Assembly (NCBI GenBank): GCA_041677345.1
Contig: JBAYQE010000021.1
Span: 1 to 34,492 of the forward strand
Direction of reading: 5' to 3'
Source: JALOAT01 sp041677345
GTDB lineage: Bacteria > Pseudomonadota > Gammaproteobacteria > Thiohalomonadales > Thiohalomonadaceae
Length of the DNA stretch: 34,492 nt
Part shown: piece by piece, positions 23,314-31,516 of the stretch
Position numbering within the stretch: the stretch's first letter is position 1
Layout of the letters: every line of letters starts with the position of its first letter
The notes under the pieces: generated by a model
Database searches by the model: none
Told to the model about the DNA's origin: nothing
What the model saw: the letters and a program-made list of their open reading frames with translations, nothing else
Position numbers and translations under genes: made by a program

Positions 23314-23375
23314 AGCTGGCGGAGGCAGGAGTGAGATCCTGCTTCCGTCAGCCTCACCAGCAACAGGAATACACC

Positions 23376-23684
23376 ATGAAGCATCTCGTCATACCTCTGG
23401 TCGCTTCGCTCATGTGCTCAGTCGCCGTTGCCGCGCCGGACGGAGCAAAGCTTTACGCGGAAAAAACCTGTAACGCCTGCCACGGCCCGAAGGGTGACAA
23501 GCCGCTCTTGCCCAACTATCCGAAAATTGCGGGCCAGAATGCCGCCTACACCGAACAACAGATGAAAGACATCAAGAGCGGTGCTCGGAACAACGGCCAG
23601 ACTGCCGCGATGAAAGGCGTCATGCATCTGGTCAGTGACGAGGAAATCAAGGCACTGAGCGAGTATCTAGAAAAGTTGAAGTGA
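23376..23684 (+). CDS. monoheme c-type cytochrome (nosC-like)
   Basis: 102-aa periplasmic class I cytochrome c. The signal peptide is residues 1-19 (HLVIPLVASLMCSVAVAA). One heme motif CNACH (in KTCNACHGPKGDK) and a late axial Met in the AMKGVMHLVS region. It follows nosZ with an FNR-type box between and precedes the diheme cytochrome gene by 32 bases. Clade II nos clusters typically carry such cytochromes (nosC1/nosC2), thought to pass electrons from the menaquinol branch to NosZ CuA. The ATG at 23376 starts the signal peptide; a longer reading to 23331 is not signal-like. Confidence 0.92.
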   Translation: MKHLVIPLVASLMCSVAVAAPDGAKLYAEKTCNACHGPKGDKPLLPNYPKIAGQNAAYTEQQMKDIKSGARNNGQTAAMKGVMHLVSDEEIKALSEYLEKLK

Positions 23685-23716
23685 ATATTGAAACCACGAC
23701 CAAAAGGAGCCGTACC

Positions 23717-24436
23717 ATGAAAACTTCATTACTGTTGATCGGCCTGCTCAGCGCAGGCGTTGCCTTCGCCGGACCTCCGGCTCCCAAGGCCGATGGTATC
23801 GAGAGTGAGGGCTACACCTGGAACGCCCAGGAGGGCGAAAAGATCGAGGCCCTTCAGCTCACCGGTGACAAGGTGAACGGTGAAGAGGCCTATGAAATCT
23901 GTGGTGCATGCCATCTCCCGTCGGGCGCCGGCCGCCCGGATGGCACCTTCCCGCAGCTCGCCGGCCAGCATACGACCGTCCTCATCAAGCAGATGGCGGA
24001 CATCCGTGCCGGCTTGCGCGACAACCCCACCATGTATCCGTTCGCCGTATCGCTGATCGACCCGCAGGAACTCGCGGACGTCGCGGCATACATCGAGGAT
24101 TTGTGCATTCCGACCGAGCACGGCAAGTACGAAGGTGTGGATGCTGCGCTGCAGATCAACCGCGGCAAGCAGCTCTACGAGAAGCAATGCCTCGAATGCC
24201 ACGGCAAGAACGGCGAAGGCAATAAACAGAAGTTCTACCCCGTCATCGCAGGCCAGCACTACAAGTACCTGCTGCGTCAGATGACCGAGATTCGCGACGG
24301 CAAGCGTCGCAATGCGAACCCCGACATGGTCAAGGTCATCAAACCCTACAGCGATGAAGACCTGGTGGCGATCTCCGCCTACCAGTCAAGCCTGACCATG
24401 CCTGGTTCGATGTGCAAGCCGAAGGCTGGCAAGTAA
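23717..24436 (+). CDS. diheme c-type cytochrome (nosC-like)
   Basis: 239-aa periplasmic cytochrome c4-like protein with two class I cytochrome domains. The signal peptide is MKTSLLLIGLLSAGVAFAG. Heme motifs are CGACH (ICGACHLPSGAGRPDG) and CLECH (QCLECHGKNGEGNK). Each domain has the family pattern of a later QLAGQH or VIAGQH stretch and an axial Met (NPTMYPFA in the first, NPDMVKVI in the second). The ATG at 23717 follows a good AAAGGAG. Probably receives electrons from the NosGH menaquinol side and feeds NosZ with the monoheme cytochrome (inference from context). Confidence 0.93.
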   Translation: MKTSLLLIGLLSAGVAFAGPPAPKADGIESEGYTWNAQEGEKIEALQLTGDKVNGEEAYEICGACHLPSGAGRPDGTFPQLAGQHTTVLIKQMADIRAGLRDNPTMYPFAVSLIDPQELADVAAYIEDLCIPTEHGKYEGVDAALQINRGKQLYEKQCLECHGKNGEGNKQKFYPVIAGQHYKYLLRQMTEIRDGKRRNANPDMVKVIKPYSDEDLVAISAYQSSLTMPGSMCKPKAGK

Positions 24437-24454
24437 CAACCTGATCGGCGGTAA

Positions 24455-24479
24455 GGCGCCCGCGCCAGACGCGGGCGCC
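24455..24479 (+). terminator. strong GC hairpin between the diheme cytochrome and nosB
   Basis: GGCGCCCGCG (24455-24464) and CGCGGGCGCC (24470-24479) form a perfect 10-bp stem with a CCAGA loop, 18 bases after the cytochrome stop. Only GCCTT follows, so it is more likely a partial terminator or 3' stabiliser that lowers expression of the assembly genes relative to nosZ and the cytochromes. Confidence 0.6.
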
Positions 24480-24533
24480 GCCTTCCACTCCCCCTGACCC
24501 AACGTCACAATTTCAGAAGAGAGAACAGGCACG

Positions 24534-25508
24534 ATGGAGAAGCAAAACAAGATTGTCGCTGGGCTCACCTTGATTGCGCTGATCGCTCTCGTCGCGGCCT
24601 ATTTTTCGCCAATCTGGTGGGTATCGCTCACAGCGCCGAACTATCCCGAGGATGCCTTCCCCGACGGCATCCGTATCCATTTCCACTTCGATGGCGTATA
24701 CAACGGCTGCAAGGCCGCCGGCAAAGGCTCCCAGATGGCCGACGAGATCATTCAGGGTGACCTGGATGAAACCACGGAACGCTGGAACCCGATCCTCGAG
24801 GCGCAACACGTTGAAAAAGGTGCCGAAGGTCTCGATTGTGTTCATGAGATGAACACCATCAACCATTACGTCGGCATGTTCCCCATCGCCACCGGTGCCC
24901 CGGTCGAGAAGCCTCTGGCGAAATTCTTCTTCGGTTTTTTCGCCGTGATGATGGTCGCTTTCGCGATACCTCGGAAAAGGGCGCGCCTGACAGCGCTCGT
25001 GGCGGGTTTCGCCGCCGTGGCCGCGTGGATGATTGTCGACCAGTTCGTCATGGGCCGGCTCGACGCCCATGTCCAGAATTATGTCGCCGAGGCAGGCACC
25101 TTCTTCAAGGAGCCTGAACGCATCCAGGCATGGGGTGACAATGTGCGTCTCATCAGCCAGCTCGTCATCTTCGGCCTGATCGCCATCATGGGCGTGGTGG
25201 TCGCAGGGGTCGCCAAGCTGCGTAATTTTCAGCTGCTGCTGGCGGGTGTACCGGCCCTGCTACCGGTATTCTTCCTGGTGACCTACTCCGCCTGGCTCTG
25301 GTTCTTCGGCCACAACCTGCACCCGTGGGGCGCTTTTACCGTCAAGCCGTTCATGCCCACAGTGTTCGGCGAGGGCAAGGTGGCACAGTTCTCCACCTTC
25401 TCTTATCCGTACTGGGGTTACGGCCTGCTGATGCTCATCTTTGTCTGCCTCAGCCTGGCGCTGCTGATTCGTCGCAAGCAGCTTCGTGAAAGCCCTGCAG
25501 CGGAGTGA
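24534..25508 (+). CDS. nosB: NosB-like membrane protein
   Basis: 324-aa polytopic membrane protein of the type found only in clade II nos clusters between the cytochrome genes and nosD. Hydrophobic segments include IVAGLTLIALIALVAAYFSP at the N-terminus, FFFGFFAVMMVAFAI, LVAGFAAVAAWMIVDQFV, LISQLVIFGLIAIMGVVVAG, LLLAGVPALLPVFFLVTYSA and a last helix GLLMLIFVCLSLALLI. The first extracytoplasmic loop has likely conserved residues FHFDGVYNGCKAAGK and GLDCVHEMNTINHYVGM, where the Cys, His and Met could bind metal. Its biochemical role is not established. Four bases separate it from the nosD start. Confidence 0.88.
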   Translation: MEKQNKIVAGLTLIALIALVAAYFSPIWWVSLTAPNYPEDAFPDGIRIHFHFDGVYNGCKAAGKGSQMADEIIQGDLDETTERWNPILEAQHVEKGAEGLDCVHEMNTINHYVGMFPIATGAPVEKPLAKFFFGFFAVMMVAFAIPRKRARLTALVAGFAAVAAWMIVDQFVMGRLDAHVQNYVAEAGTFFKEPERIQAWGDNVRLISQLVIFGLIAIMGVVVAGVAKLRNFQLLLAGVPALLPVFFLVTYSAWLWFFGHNLHPWGAFTVKPFMPTVFGEGKVAQFSTFSYPYWGYGLLMLIFVCLSLALLIRRKQLRESPAAE

Positions 25509-25511
25509 ATC

Positions 25512-26873
25512 GTGCCCCTATTGTCGCGTGTTCCCCGTGCTGCCCTGGTTGTTGCATTGGCACTCGCGTCGACCAGCGGTCTCACGGATGAGGCGCAGCT
25601 CGGTGCCACCGCAGACCTCAGCAATGCGCCCCGGGTCACCATCGACCGGCCCAAACCCATCTATCTGCTGATTGAGAGGGACAAGCGCATCCACGGGCTG
25701 CAACCGTTCCAGGAACTGGTCGACAAGGCCGAGCCTGGCACGGTGCTCCGGCCGCCGCCCGGCACCTACGCCGGGCCGGTGACCATCGACAAGCCGCTGA
25801 CCATCGACGGCGGCGGCCAGGTCACCATCGACGCCGGCGACAAGGGTACGGTGATGTCCCTCAACGCCAATGACTCGGTCATCCGTGGACTGCGGCTCAC
25901 CGGCTCCGGTGAGTCGCACGACACGGATGATTCCTGTCTCGACGTACGCGGACACAACAACCTGGTCGAGAACCTGGTGGTCGACAACTGCCTGTTCGGT
26001 ATCGACCTCAAGCAGGTCAACAACAGCATCGTGCGCGGCAACCGCATCCGCTCCAAGGATGCGGAGCTCGGCACGCGCGGTGACGGCCTGCGACTCTGGT
26101 ACAGCCACGACAATCTGATTGAGAACAACGAGGTCATCGACTCGCGTGACATGGTGGCGTGGTACTCCCACCGGAATGTCTACCGTGGCAACGTGGGCCG
26201 GGGCAGTCGCTACTCGATTCACTTCATGTTCGCCAATGACAACGTGGTCGATGGCAATCGTTTCTACGACAACGCCGTAGGCGTCTACTTCATGTACACG
26301 GAAGGCGGTGTTGCCCGCAACAACGTGATCTCCCATGCCACCGGTGCCACGGGCATGGGCATCGGCTTCAAGGAAGCCTCCGGGACGCTCATCGAGAACA
26401 ACGAGATCATCTATTGCGGTATAGGCATTGGCTCCGACCTCTCCCCGTTCCAGCCGGACACCACCATCGAGATACGTGGCAACCGGTTTGCGTACAATGG
26501 CATCGGCATCCTGTTCAACTCGGAGACCGGCAACAACAACATGCGGGACAACATCTTCGAGGGTAATCTCACACAGGTTACTTACGGCGGCCGCAGCGAC
26601 AATTCGGATCTCAATTTATGGGAAGGAAACTACTGGGACGACTATCAGGGTTTCGACCGTGATGCCGATGGCTACGGCGACCAGATTCACGAGCTCTACT
26701 CGTTTGCGGACCAGATATGGACAGAGTTCCCCATGGCCCGTTTTTTCCGCAACTCCCCTGTATTGGAGCTGCTGGACTTTCTCGAGCGCCTCGCTCCTTT
26801 TTCGGCGCCCGATCTGATTTTGCGTGACGAAAAGCCACGCTTCACCCAACCGCAGAGGGAAGCAACGTCATGA
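25512..26873 (+). CDS. nosD: NosD, periplasmic copper-centre assembly protein
   Basis: 453-aa periplasmic right-handed beta-helix protein needed, with NosFY, to assemble the CuZ cluster of NosZ. A signal peptide is present (AALVVALALASTSGL). The CASH/beta-helix repeats are obvious: NNLVENLVVDNCLFGIDLKQ, NNSIVRGNRIRSKDAELG, HDNLIENNEVIDSRDMVAWY, NDNVVDGNRFYDNAVGVYFM and so on to GNNNMRDNIFEGNL. The start is GTG at 25512, three bases after the nosB stop. The stop overlaps nosG (ATGA). Length is normal. Confidence 0.96.
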   Translation: MPLLSRVPRAALVVALALASTSGLTDEAQLGATADLSNAPRVTIDRPKPIYLLIERDKRIHGLQPFQELVDKAEPGTVLRPPPGTYAGPVTIDKPLTIDGGGQVTIDAGDKGTVMSLNANDSVIRGLRLTGSGESHDTDDSCLDVRGHNNLVENLVVDNCLFGIDLKQVNNSIVRGNRIRSKDAELGTRGDGLRLWYSHDNLIENNEVIDSRDMVAWYSHRNVYRGNVGRGSRYSIHFMFANDNVVDGNRFYDNAVGVYFMYTEGGVARNNVISHATGATGMGIGFKEASGTLIENNEIIYCGIGIGSDLSPFQPDTTIEIRGNRFAYNGIGILFNSETGNNNMRDNIFEGNLTQVTYGGRSDNSDLNLWEGNYWDDYQGFDRDADGYGDQIHELYSFADQIWTEFPMARFFRNSPVLELLDFLERLAPFSAPDLILRDEKPRFTQPQREATS

Positions 26874-27733
26874 CCCCCGCTACCCCCGGCAACAAAAAGA
26901 AACCCGCGCCGCGCGCGAAACTCGACAAGGCACAGAAGGCGCGGCGTCGGTTCCTGCATTCCATCGGCCTGACGGCAGGTGTCGTCGGTCTGTCCCTGCT
27001 CGGATACATTCCGGTCATCAGTGCGCGACCGGATCGGCTGCGCCCGCCAGGCGCGCTGAACGAAGACGACTTCCTGGCCTCATGCATCAAGTGCGGCCAG
27101 TGCGTTCAGGTCTGCCCGGTGCAGGCCATCGAACTGGGAGACATCGACGACGGCTTCGGGATCGGCGTTCCCTACATCGCGGCGCGTGACCAGGCCTGCG
27201 ACTTTTCCTGTGATGCGGTGCAATGCATCCTCGCCTGCCCGACGGGCGCACTGACCTACACGAAACCCCCCACCCTTGAGGTGAGCAAGGGTGCCCCCCT
27301 CGCCAAGGCACCGATCCTCAAGGCCAAGGAGGATGACCCGGAACCGACGCTCAACCTGAAAGAACGCATGGGTGTGGCCCGCCTGGCCCGGCCCGAATCA
27401 TGTCTCGCCCTGCATGGCCGAGGCTTCAAGGGGCAGGCCCGCGGCCCCACGTTCCAGGGGCGCATGCGCTACATGGACGTCGATCGCTGGAACCCCATTC
27501 CGGTGCGCGACCATCCCTACGATCGGGAGTTGTGCGACCTCTGCGTCACCGAGTGTCCCATAAAGGACGCCATCCGCATGGTCTCCTTTGTGAGCAAGCG
27601 GGGCGAACGGCTCAGCAGACCTGAGGTGCTTGAGCAATGTGTCGGCTGTGGCGTGTGTGAAATGATGTGCCCGGTCGAACCCGCGGCCATCGTGATAGAC
27701 GCACGGGCACCCTGGAAGGAGGGCTGGGCATGA
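26870..27733 (+). CDS. nosG: NosG, NapG-like iron-sulfur protein
   Basis: 287-aa ferredoxin-type protein related to NapG, with several [4Fe-4S] sites: SCIKCGQCVQVCPVQ, the irregular ACDFSCDAVQCILACPTG, LCDLCVTECPIKDA and CVGCGVCEMMCPVEPA. The N-terminus carries a twin-arginine-like signal (RRRFLHSIGLTAGVVGLSLL), so it is exported folded. With NosH it forms a predicted menaquinol dehydrogenase serving N2O reduction, as NapGH does for nitrate reduction in epsilonproteobacteria. Four-base overlaps with nosD and nosH show tight translational coupling. Confidence 0.94.
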   Translation: MTPATPGNKKKPAPRAKLDKAQKARRRFLHSIGLTAGVVGLSLLGYIPVISARPDRLRPPGALNEDDFLASCIKCGQCVQVCPVQAIELGDIDDGFGIGVPYIAARDQACDFSCDAVQCILACPTGALTYTKPPTLEVSKGAPLAKAPILKAKEDDPEPTLNLKERMGVARLARPESCLALHGRGFKGQARGPTFQGRMRYMDVDRWNPIPVRDHPYDRELCDLCVTECPIKDAIRMVSFVSKRGERLSRPEVLEQCVGCGVCEMMCPVEPAAIVIDARAPWKEGWA

Positions 27734-28695
27734 GTCGTTTCACTGAACTTCTGCTTGGCATGCTGGGTGCCACGCCCAAGAAACCCAAGCATGTTTCGGA
27801 AGCCGTGCAGAAAATAATGGTCCTCAAGTATCAGGACAAGGAACACCTGTTCAAGGAAAAGCTGCATGCCCGGGCACGCCAGCAGCCCAGCCACAAGTGG
27901 CGCAACCGGCGCTGGAAGGTACTGATTGCGGTAAACCTGCTGTTCGTCGTCTCCTTCTGGCTGGACATCCAGATCCTGGAAGGTGCACTGACCGCGTCAC
28001 GCTTCGTCGGCTTCCACATGGTCGACCTCAACTCCGCGTTGCATGTGATGCTCGCGCACAAGCACATCATCGTGAACCTTTTCATCGGTACGTTCACGGT
28101 GTTCCTGCTCTGGGCGCTGATGGGTGGCCGAAGTTTCTGTTCCTGGGTGTGTCCTTATCACCTGCTTGCCGAGTGGACCGACAAACTGCACCTGATGCTG
28201 GTGAAAAAGAAGATCGTGACTGACCACACGTTTCATCGTGGTACGCGCACGGTGTTCTGGGTCCTGTTTGCCATTTTGTCCTTCGCCACGGGCTACACCA
28301 TCTTCGAAACGATCTCACCCACGGGCATCCTGTCGCGTGCGCTGATCTACGGACCGGGACTGGCGTTGGGTTGGGTGGTACTCCTATTGATGTTCGAAGT
28401 GTTCTGGTCGCGACGCGCATGGTGCCGGTATGTCTGCCCGATCGGCCTTACTTATGGGGCCGTGGGGCTGATTACACCGGTGCAGGTCAGTTACAAGGTC
28501 GAGCACTGTTTCCATGAAGGGGATTGCCGCAAGGTCTGCCTGGTGCCCCATGTCCTCGACCTGACGATCAAGGGGCGGGCCAGCGAGGAAACCATGGGGC
28601 TTGGGCCTGATTGCACACGCTGTGGTTCGTGTGTGGATGCCTGCCCAACCGGGGCCTTGCAGTTCGAAATCAAGGGCCTGTCGAAACTGCTGTGA
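27730..28695 (+). CDS. nosH: NosH, NapH-like membrane iron-sulfur protein
   Basis: 321-aa membrane partner of NosG. Four or five membrane helices (VLIAVNLLFVVSFWLDIQIL, IIVNLFIGTFTVFLLWALM, VFWVLFAILSFATGYTIF, LALGWVVLLLMFEVFW). NapH-type cysteine motifs are on the loops: FCSWVCPYHLLAEW and WCRYVCPIGLTYGA. Two C-terminal ferredoxin-like clusters follow: CFHEGDCRKVCLVP and CTRCGSCVDACPTGAL. The predicted role is quinol oxidation and electron delivery to periplasmic NosG. ATG at 27730 overlaps the nosG stop; a longer upstream reading overlaps nosG and is unlikely. Confidence 0.94.
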   Translation: MSRFTELLLGMLGATPKKPKHVSEAVQKIMVLKYQDKEHLFKEKLHARARQQPSHKWRNRRWKVLIAVNLLFVVSFWLDIQILEGALTASRFVGFHMVDLNSALHVMLAHKHIIVNLFIGTFTVFLLWALMGGRSFCSWVCPYHLLAEWTDKLHLMLVKKKIVTDHTFHRGTRTVFWVLFAILSFATGYTIFETISPTGILSRALIYGPGLALGWVVLLLMFEVFWSRRAWCRYVCPIGLTYGAVGLITPVQVSYKVEHCFHEGDCRKVCLVPHVLDLTIKGRASEETMGLGPDCTRCGSCVDACPTGALQFEIKGLSKLL

Positions 28696-28746
28696 GCCGA
28701 GCGCCGGATCAAACCTGCGCCTGACCGATGGAGTACATGAGAATCC

Positions 28747-29598
28747 ATGATTAGGTTCGAAAATCTCACCAAGACGTTCAAGCGTGCCCGCGTGCTCAAC
28801 GGCCTCAATCTTGAAATTGGCCTCGGCGAACGGATTGCCTTGATCGGCTCGAACGGCGCCGGCAAGACAACCTTGATCCGCTGCCTGCTGGGCGAATATG
28901 CCTGCGATGGCCTGGTCCGCGTCGACGGCGCGGACCCGCGCAAGAATCGCACGGAGGTTCTGGAGAAGATCGGTTTCGTGCCGCAGCTCCCGCCACCGCT
29001 GAAAATGCCCATTGGTGCCTTGATCGATTTCTCCGCCTCGCTGTGCGGGACAGACCCACTTCACATCGCGGCCATTGCGGACAAGCTTGGCCTGGATATC
29101 GCGCCCATCCGCACCCGCCAGTTCGTCCGGCTCTCCGGTGGCATGAAGCAAAAGCTCCTGATCGCCATCGCGCTGGGTAGAAACGCCAAGGTGCTGGTGA
29201 TGGACGAACCGGCCGCGAACCTCGACCCCGAAGCCCGCACCATCTTCTTTGAACTGCTCGCGGAACGTCTGGAGGATACGACGATGCTCATCTCCAGCCA
29301 TCGCCTCGATGAGGTGTCGTCGCTGGTCAATCGCGTGATTGAAATGGACATGGGCAGGATCGTGCTTGACGACAAGGTCGCGGAAGACTTCGCGCTGACC
29401 GATATGCTGGCCTGCCGTGTGGTGCTCAAGCGCTTCGAACCGGCCTTTGCCAAGGCACTCAACGGCTGGGACCTGGCACCCGAAGCGGACAATCTCGTGT
29501 GGCAAGGCCAAGTTGCCGCACCGGACCGTTTGCGCTTTCTTGGCATCGTTTCCCGCTACACAGGTTTGGTCAGCGAGCTTTCCCTGGTTGAGCAATGA
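28747..29598 (+). CDS. nosF: NosF, ABC transporter ATPase for NosZ maturation
   Basis: 283-aa cytoplasmic ATPase of the NosDFY assembly system. Walker A is GSNGAGKTTLI, signature LSGGMKQKLLIA, Walker B VLVMDEPAANLD, switch His in LISSHRLDEV. A C-terminal regulatory region of about 70 residues follows the fold, as in other NosF proteins. It is separated from nosH by 51 bases, the longest gap in the distal part of the cluster, and ends one base before nosL. Confidence 0.95.
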   Translation: MIRFENLTKTFKRARVLNGLNLEIGLGERIALIGSNGAGKTTLIRCLLGEYACDGLVRVDGADPRKNRTEVLEKIGFVPQLPPPLKMPIGALIDFSASLCGTDPLHIAAIADKLGLDIAPIRTRQFVRLSGGMKQKLLIAIALGRNAKVLVMDEPAANLDPEARTIFFELLAERLEDTTMLISSHRLDEVSSLVNRVIEMDMGRIVLDDKVAEDFALTDMLACRVVLKRFEPAFAKALNGWDLAPEADNLVWQGQVAAPDRLRFLGIVSRYTGLVSELSLVEQ

Positions 29599-29599
29599 C

Positions 29600-30175
29600 A
29601 TGAGCGACACTCACCGGAAATGCCATGTCTGCGACCAGGGCGATACCGCTCTGCCGCCCCACGGCTGCCTGCCATCCCATGCTGCACCCGTGCTCGCACG
29701 TCGCGACTTCCTGGTCCGCCTCGGTGCCGGTGCCCTGCTGCTGACACCGTTTGCCACTCTGCTTTCCGGCTGCGGCAGCCGAGGCAACTGGCCGGAAGGC
29801 ATGGCGGAGATCAAGTGGGACCGCGATACCTGCATTCGCTGCAGTATGGCCATCTCCGACCGACGGTTCGCCGCCGAGATGCGTGGGGGCGAAAAGGACA
29901 CTGTGTTCAAATTCGATGACATCGGTTGCCTGATCTTTTGGATGAAGGAACAGGCGGAGAAATACCCCTGGATGGCCGACCCGGCGACGCGGTCCTGGGT
30001 CGCTGATTTCACCAGCAAGAGCCGTGAAGAGATGATCTGGCTCGATCCCACGCAGGCGTTCTACGTGTCCCGCACCTCACCCATGGGATACAACTTCGCG
30101 GCAGTGTCCGCACCACTGGCCGGCGCCATGACGTTTGAGGATATGCGCCAGCACACATTGGCAAAGGGCAGATGA
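29600..30175 (+). CDS. nosL: NosL, copper-binding lipoprotein
   Basis: 191-aa Cu(I) chaperone that supplies copper to NosDFY/apo-NosZ. The N-terminal part has an unusual Cys/His-rich leader before the signal (KCHVCDQGDTALPPHGC, residues 7-23). The export signal ARRDFLVRLGAGALLL ends in lipobox LLSGC, which looks like a Tat-type lipoprotein signal. The mature copper site is CIRCSMAISDRRFAAEM. The C-terminal segment FYVSRTSPMGYNFAAVSAP has the Met typical of the family. Starts at ATG 29600, one base after the nosF stop; overlaps nosY by four bases. Confidence 0.92.
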   Translation: MSDTHRKCHVCDQGDTALPPHGCLPSHAAPVLARRDFLVRLGAGALLLTPFATLLSGCGSRGNWPEGMAEIKWDRDTCIRCSMAISDRRFAAEMRGGEKDTVFKFDDIGCLIFWMKEQAEKYPWMADPATRSWVADFTSKSREEMIWLDPTQAFYVSRTSPMGYNFAAVSAPLAGAMTFEDMRQHTLAKGR

Positions 30176-31005
30176 TAATGAATCAACTGTTGCTTACGGC
30201 AAAGCTCGATATTTTCGAATCACTGCGTGCGCGCTGGTTCCAGGTCTACACACTGGTCTTCGGCGGCATCGTCGCGCTGCTCTTCGTCTTCGGCCTGACG
30301 GAATCAAGGGTCCTCGGCTTCATCGGACTGTCCCGGTTGCTGGTCACCTATATCCAGCTGACCATGGCTATCCTGCCCATCTTCGTTCTGGTCACGACAG
30401 TGCGCTCGGTGGCGGGTGACCGTGAGGCCGGCGTCTTCGAATACCTGCTTTCACTGCCGGTTTCGCTGGGGGCGTGGTTTTGGGGAAAGATCCTTGGCCG
30501 CTATGTGGTGGTGTTCGCACCGGTATTCATCGCCATGTTGGGTGCCGTGATTTGGGGTCGGGCGAACGACATCGAAATCCCCTGGGGCATGTTCGGCTAC
30601 TACACCGCGCTGCTCGCCACCATGGCCCTCTGCTTTCTGGGTATTGCCATGCTGCTTTCGGCCCTCGCACGCACCACCGACATGGCGCAGGGTGCCGCCT
30701 TCTCGGTGTGGCTGGTCCTGGTGCTGTTTCTGGACCTGATCCTGCTTGGCGTACTCATTCAGGAGCGGGTCGGACCGGAACTCGCCATATTGCTGGCACT
30801 TGTCAATCCCCTGCAGGTCTTCAGGACCGCAGCGCTCGCCATGTTCGACCCCCAACTGGTCGTGCTCGGACCGGCGGCCTACGTGATCCTCGACCTGTTC
30901 GGAACGACAGGCTTCCGCATCTTCGCGATCGCCTATCCGGCTGTGCTCGGTATCGTCACCGCTTTGCTTGGGTACAAGGTGTTCCGTCGGGGTGACTTGC
31001 TGTGA
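30172..31005 (+). CDS. nosY: NosY, ABC transporter permease for NosZ maturation
   Basis: 277-aa permease of the NosDFY complex, with six predicted helices (YTLVFGGIVALLFVFGL, LLVTYIQLTMAILPIFVLVT, YVVVFAPVFIAMLGAVIWG, YTALLATMALCFLGIAMLLS, VWLVLVLFLDLILLGVLI and the last GFRIFAIAYPAVLGIVTALL). The VRSVAGDREAGVFEYLLSLP segment is the coupling region of ABC-2-type permeases. The order nosF-nosL-nosY, with nosL between the ATPase and the permease, differs from the common nosFY-L. Start may be ATG 30172 or ATG 30178. Confidence 0.95.
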   Translation: MIMNQLLLTAKLDIFESLRARWFQVYTLVFGGIVALLFVFGLTESRVLGFIGLSRLLVTYIQLTMAILPIFVLVTTVRSVAGDREAGVFEYLLSLPVSLGAWFWGKILGRYVVVFAPVFIAMLGAVIWGRANDIEIPWGMFGYYTALLATMALCFLGIAMLLSALARTTDMAQGAAFSVWLVLVLFLDLILLGVLIQERVGPELAILLALVNPLQVFRTAALAMFDPQLVVLGPAAYVILDLFGTTGFRIFAIAYPAVLGIVTALLGYKVFRRGDLL

Positions 31006-31493
31006 AACGTCTCCTTCCCTGGATACTGGTCACCGCATTCACGGCGTGGGCCGGCGTGGCATCCGCCGCGACCGATGCCCTGTTCGCGGCCACCCTCAAC
31101 GGTTCGGACGATAAGCCGGTGGCACTGGAGACTTATCGCGGCAAACCCCTCCTGGTGAATTTCTGGGCGCGCTGGTGCGCGCCCTGCCGCAAGGAGATCC
31201 CGGAGCTCGTCCAACTGCAGAGCGACTATGGCAATCAGGGGCTCAATGTCGTGGGTATAGCCATCGAAGACGACACAACCGCAGTCAGGGAGTTTCTCAA
31301 GGCGTATAGCGTCACCTATCCGGTGGGCGTGAATCAGAAGAAAGGGATCTGGCTGATGCAAGGGCTGGGCAACGACAGAGCACTTCTGCCATTCACCCTT
31401 GCCATCGATCGCAAGGGCGAGATCGTCATGCGCAAGATCGGTGCCTTCAAGAAAACCGATTTCGAGCAGGTAGCTGATAAACTGCTGCAGTAA
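31002..31493 (+). CDS. TlpA-like periplasmic thioredoxin at the end of the nos cluster
   Basis: 163-aa exported thiol-disulfide protein. The signal peptide is LLPWILVTAFTAWAGVASAA. The active site is WCAPC in NFWARWCAPCRKEIPEL, the cis-Pro loop ALLPFTLAIDRKGEI. Starts with GTG overlapping the nosY stop (GTGA), so it is translationally coupled to the assembly ABC transporter. A likely task is to keep NosL or NosZ copper-ligand cysteines reduced during metal loading (inference). It is a distinct gene from the TlpA-like lipoprotein at 7941-8444: no lipobox. Confidence 0.92.
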   Translation: MKRLLPWILVTAFTAWAGVASAATDALFAATLNGSDDKPVALETYRGKPLLVNFWARWCAPCRKEIPELVQLQSDYGNQGLNVVGIAIEDDTTAVREFLKAYSVTYPVGVNQKKGIWLMQGLGNDRALLPFTLAIDRKGEIVMRKIGAFKKTDFEQVADKLLQ

Positions 31494-31516
31494 CTTCGAG
31501 CTGCCCACGAACCGCG

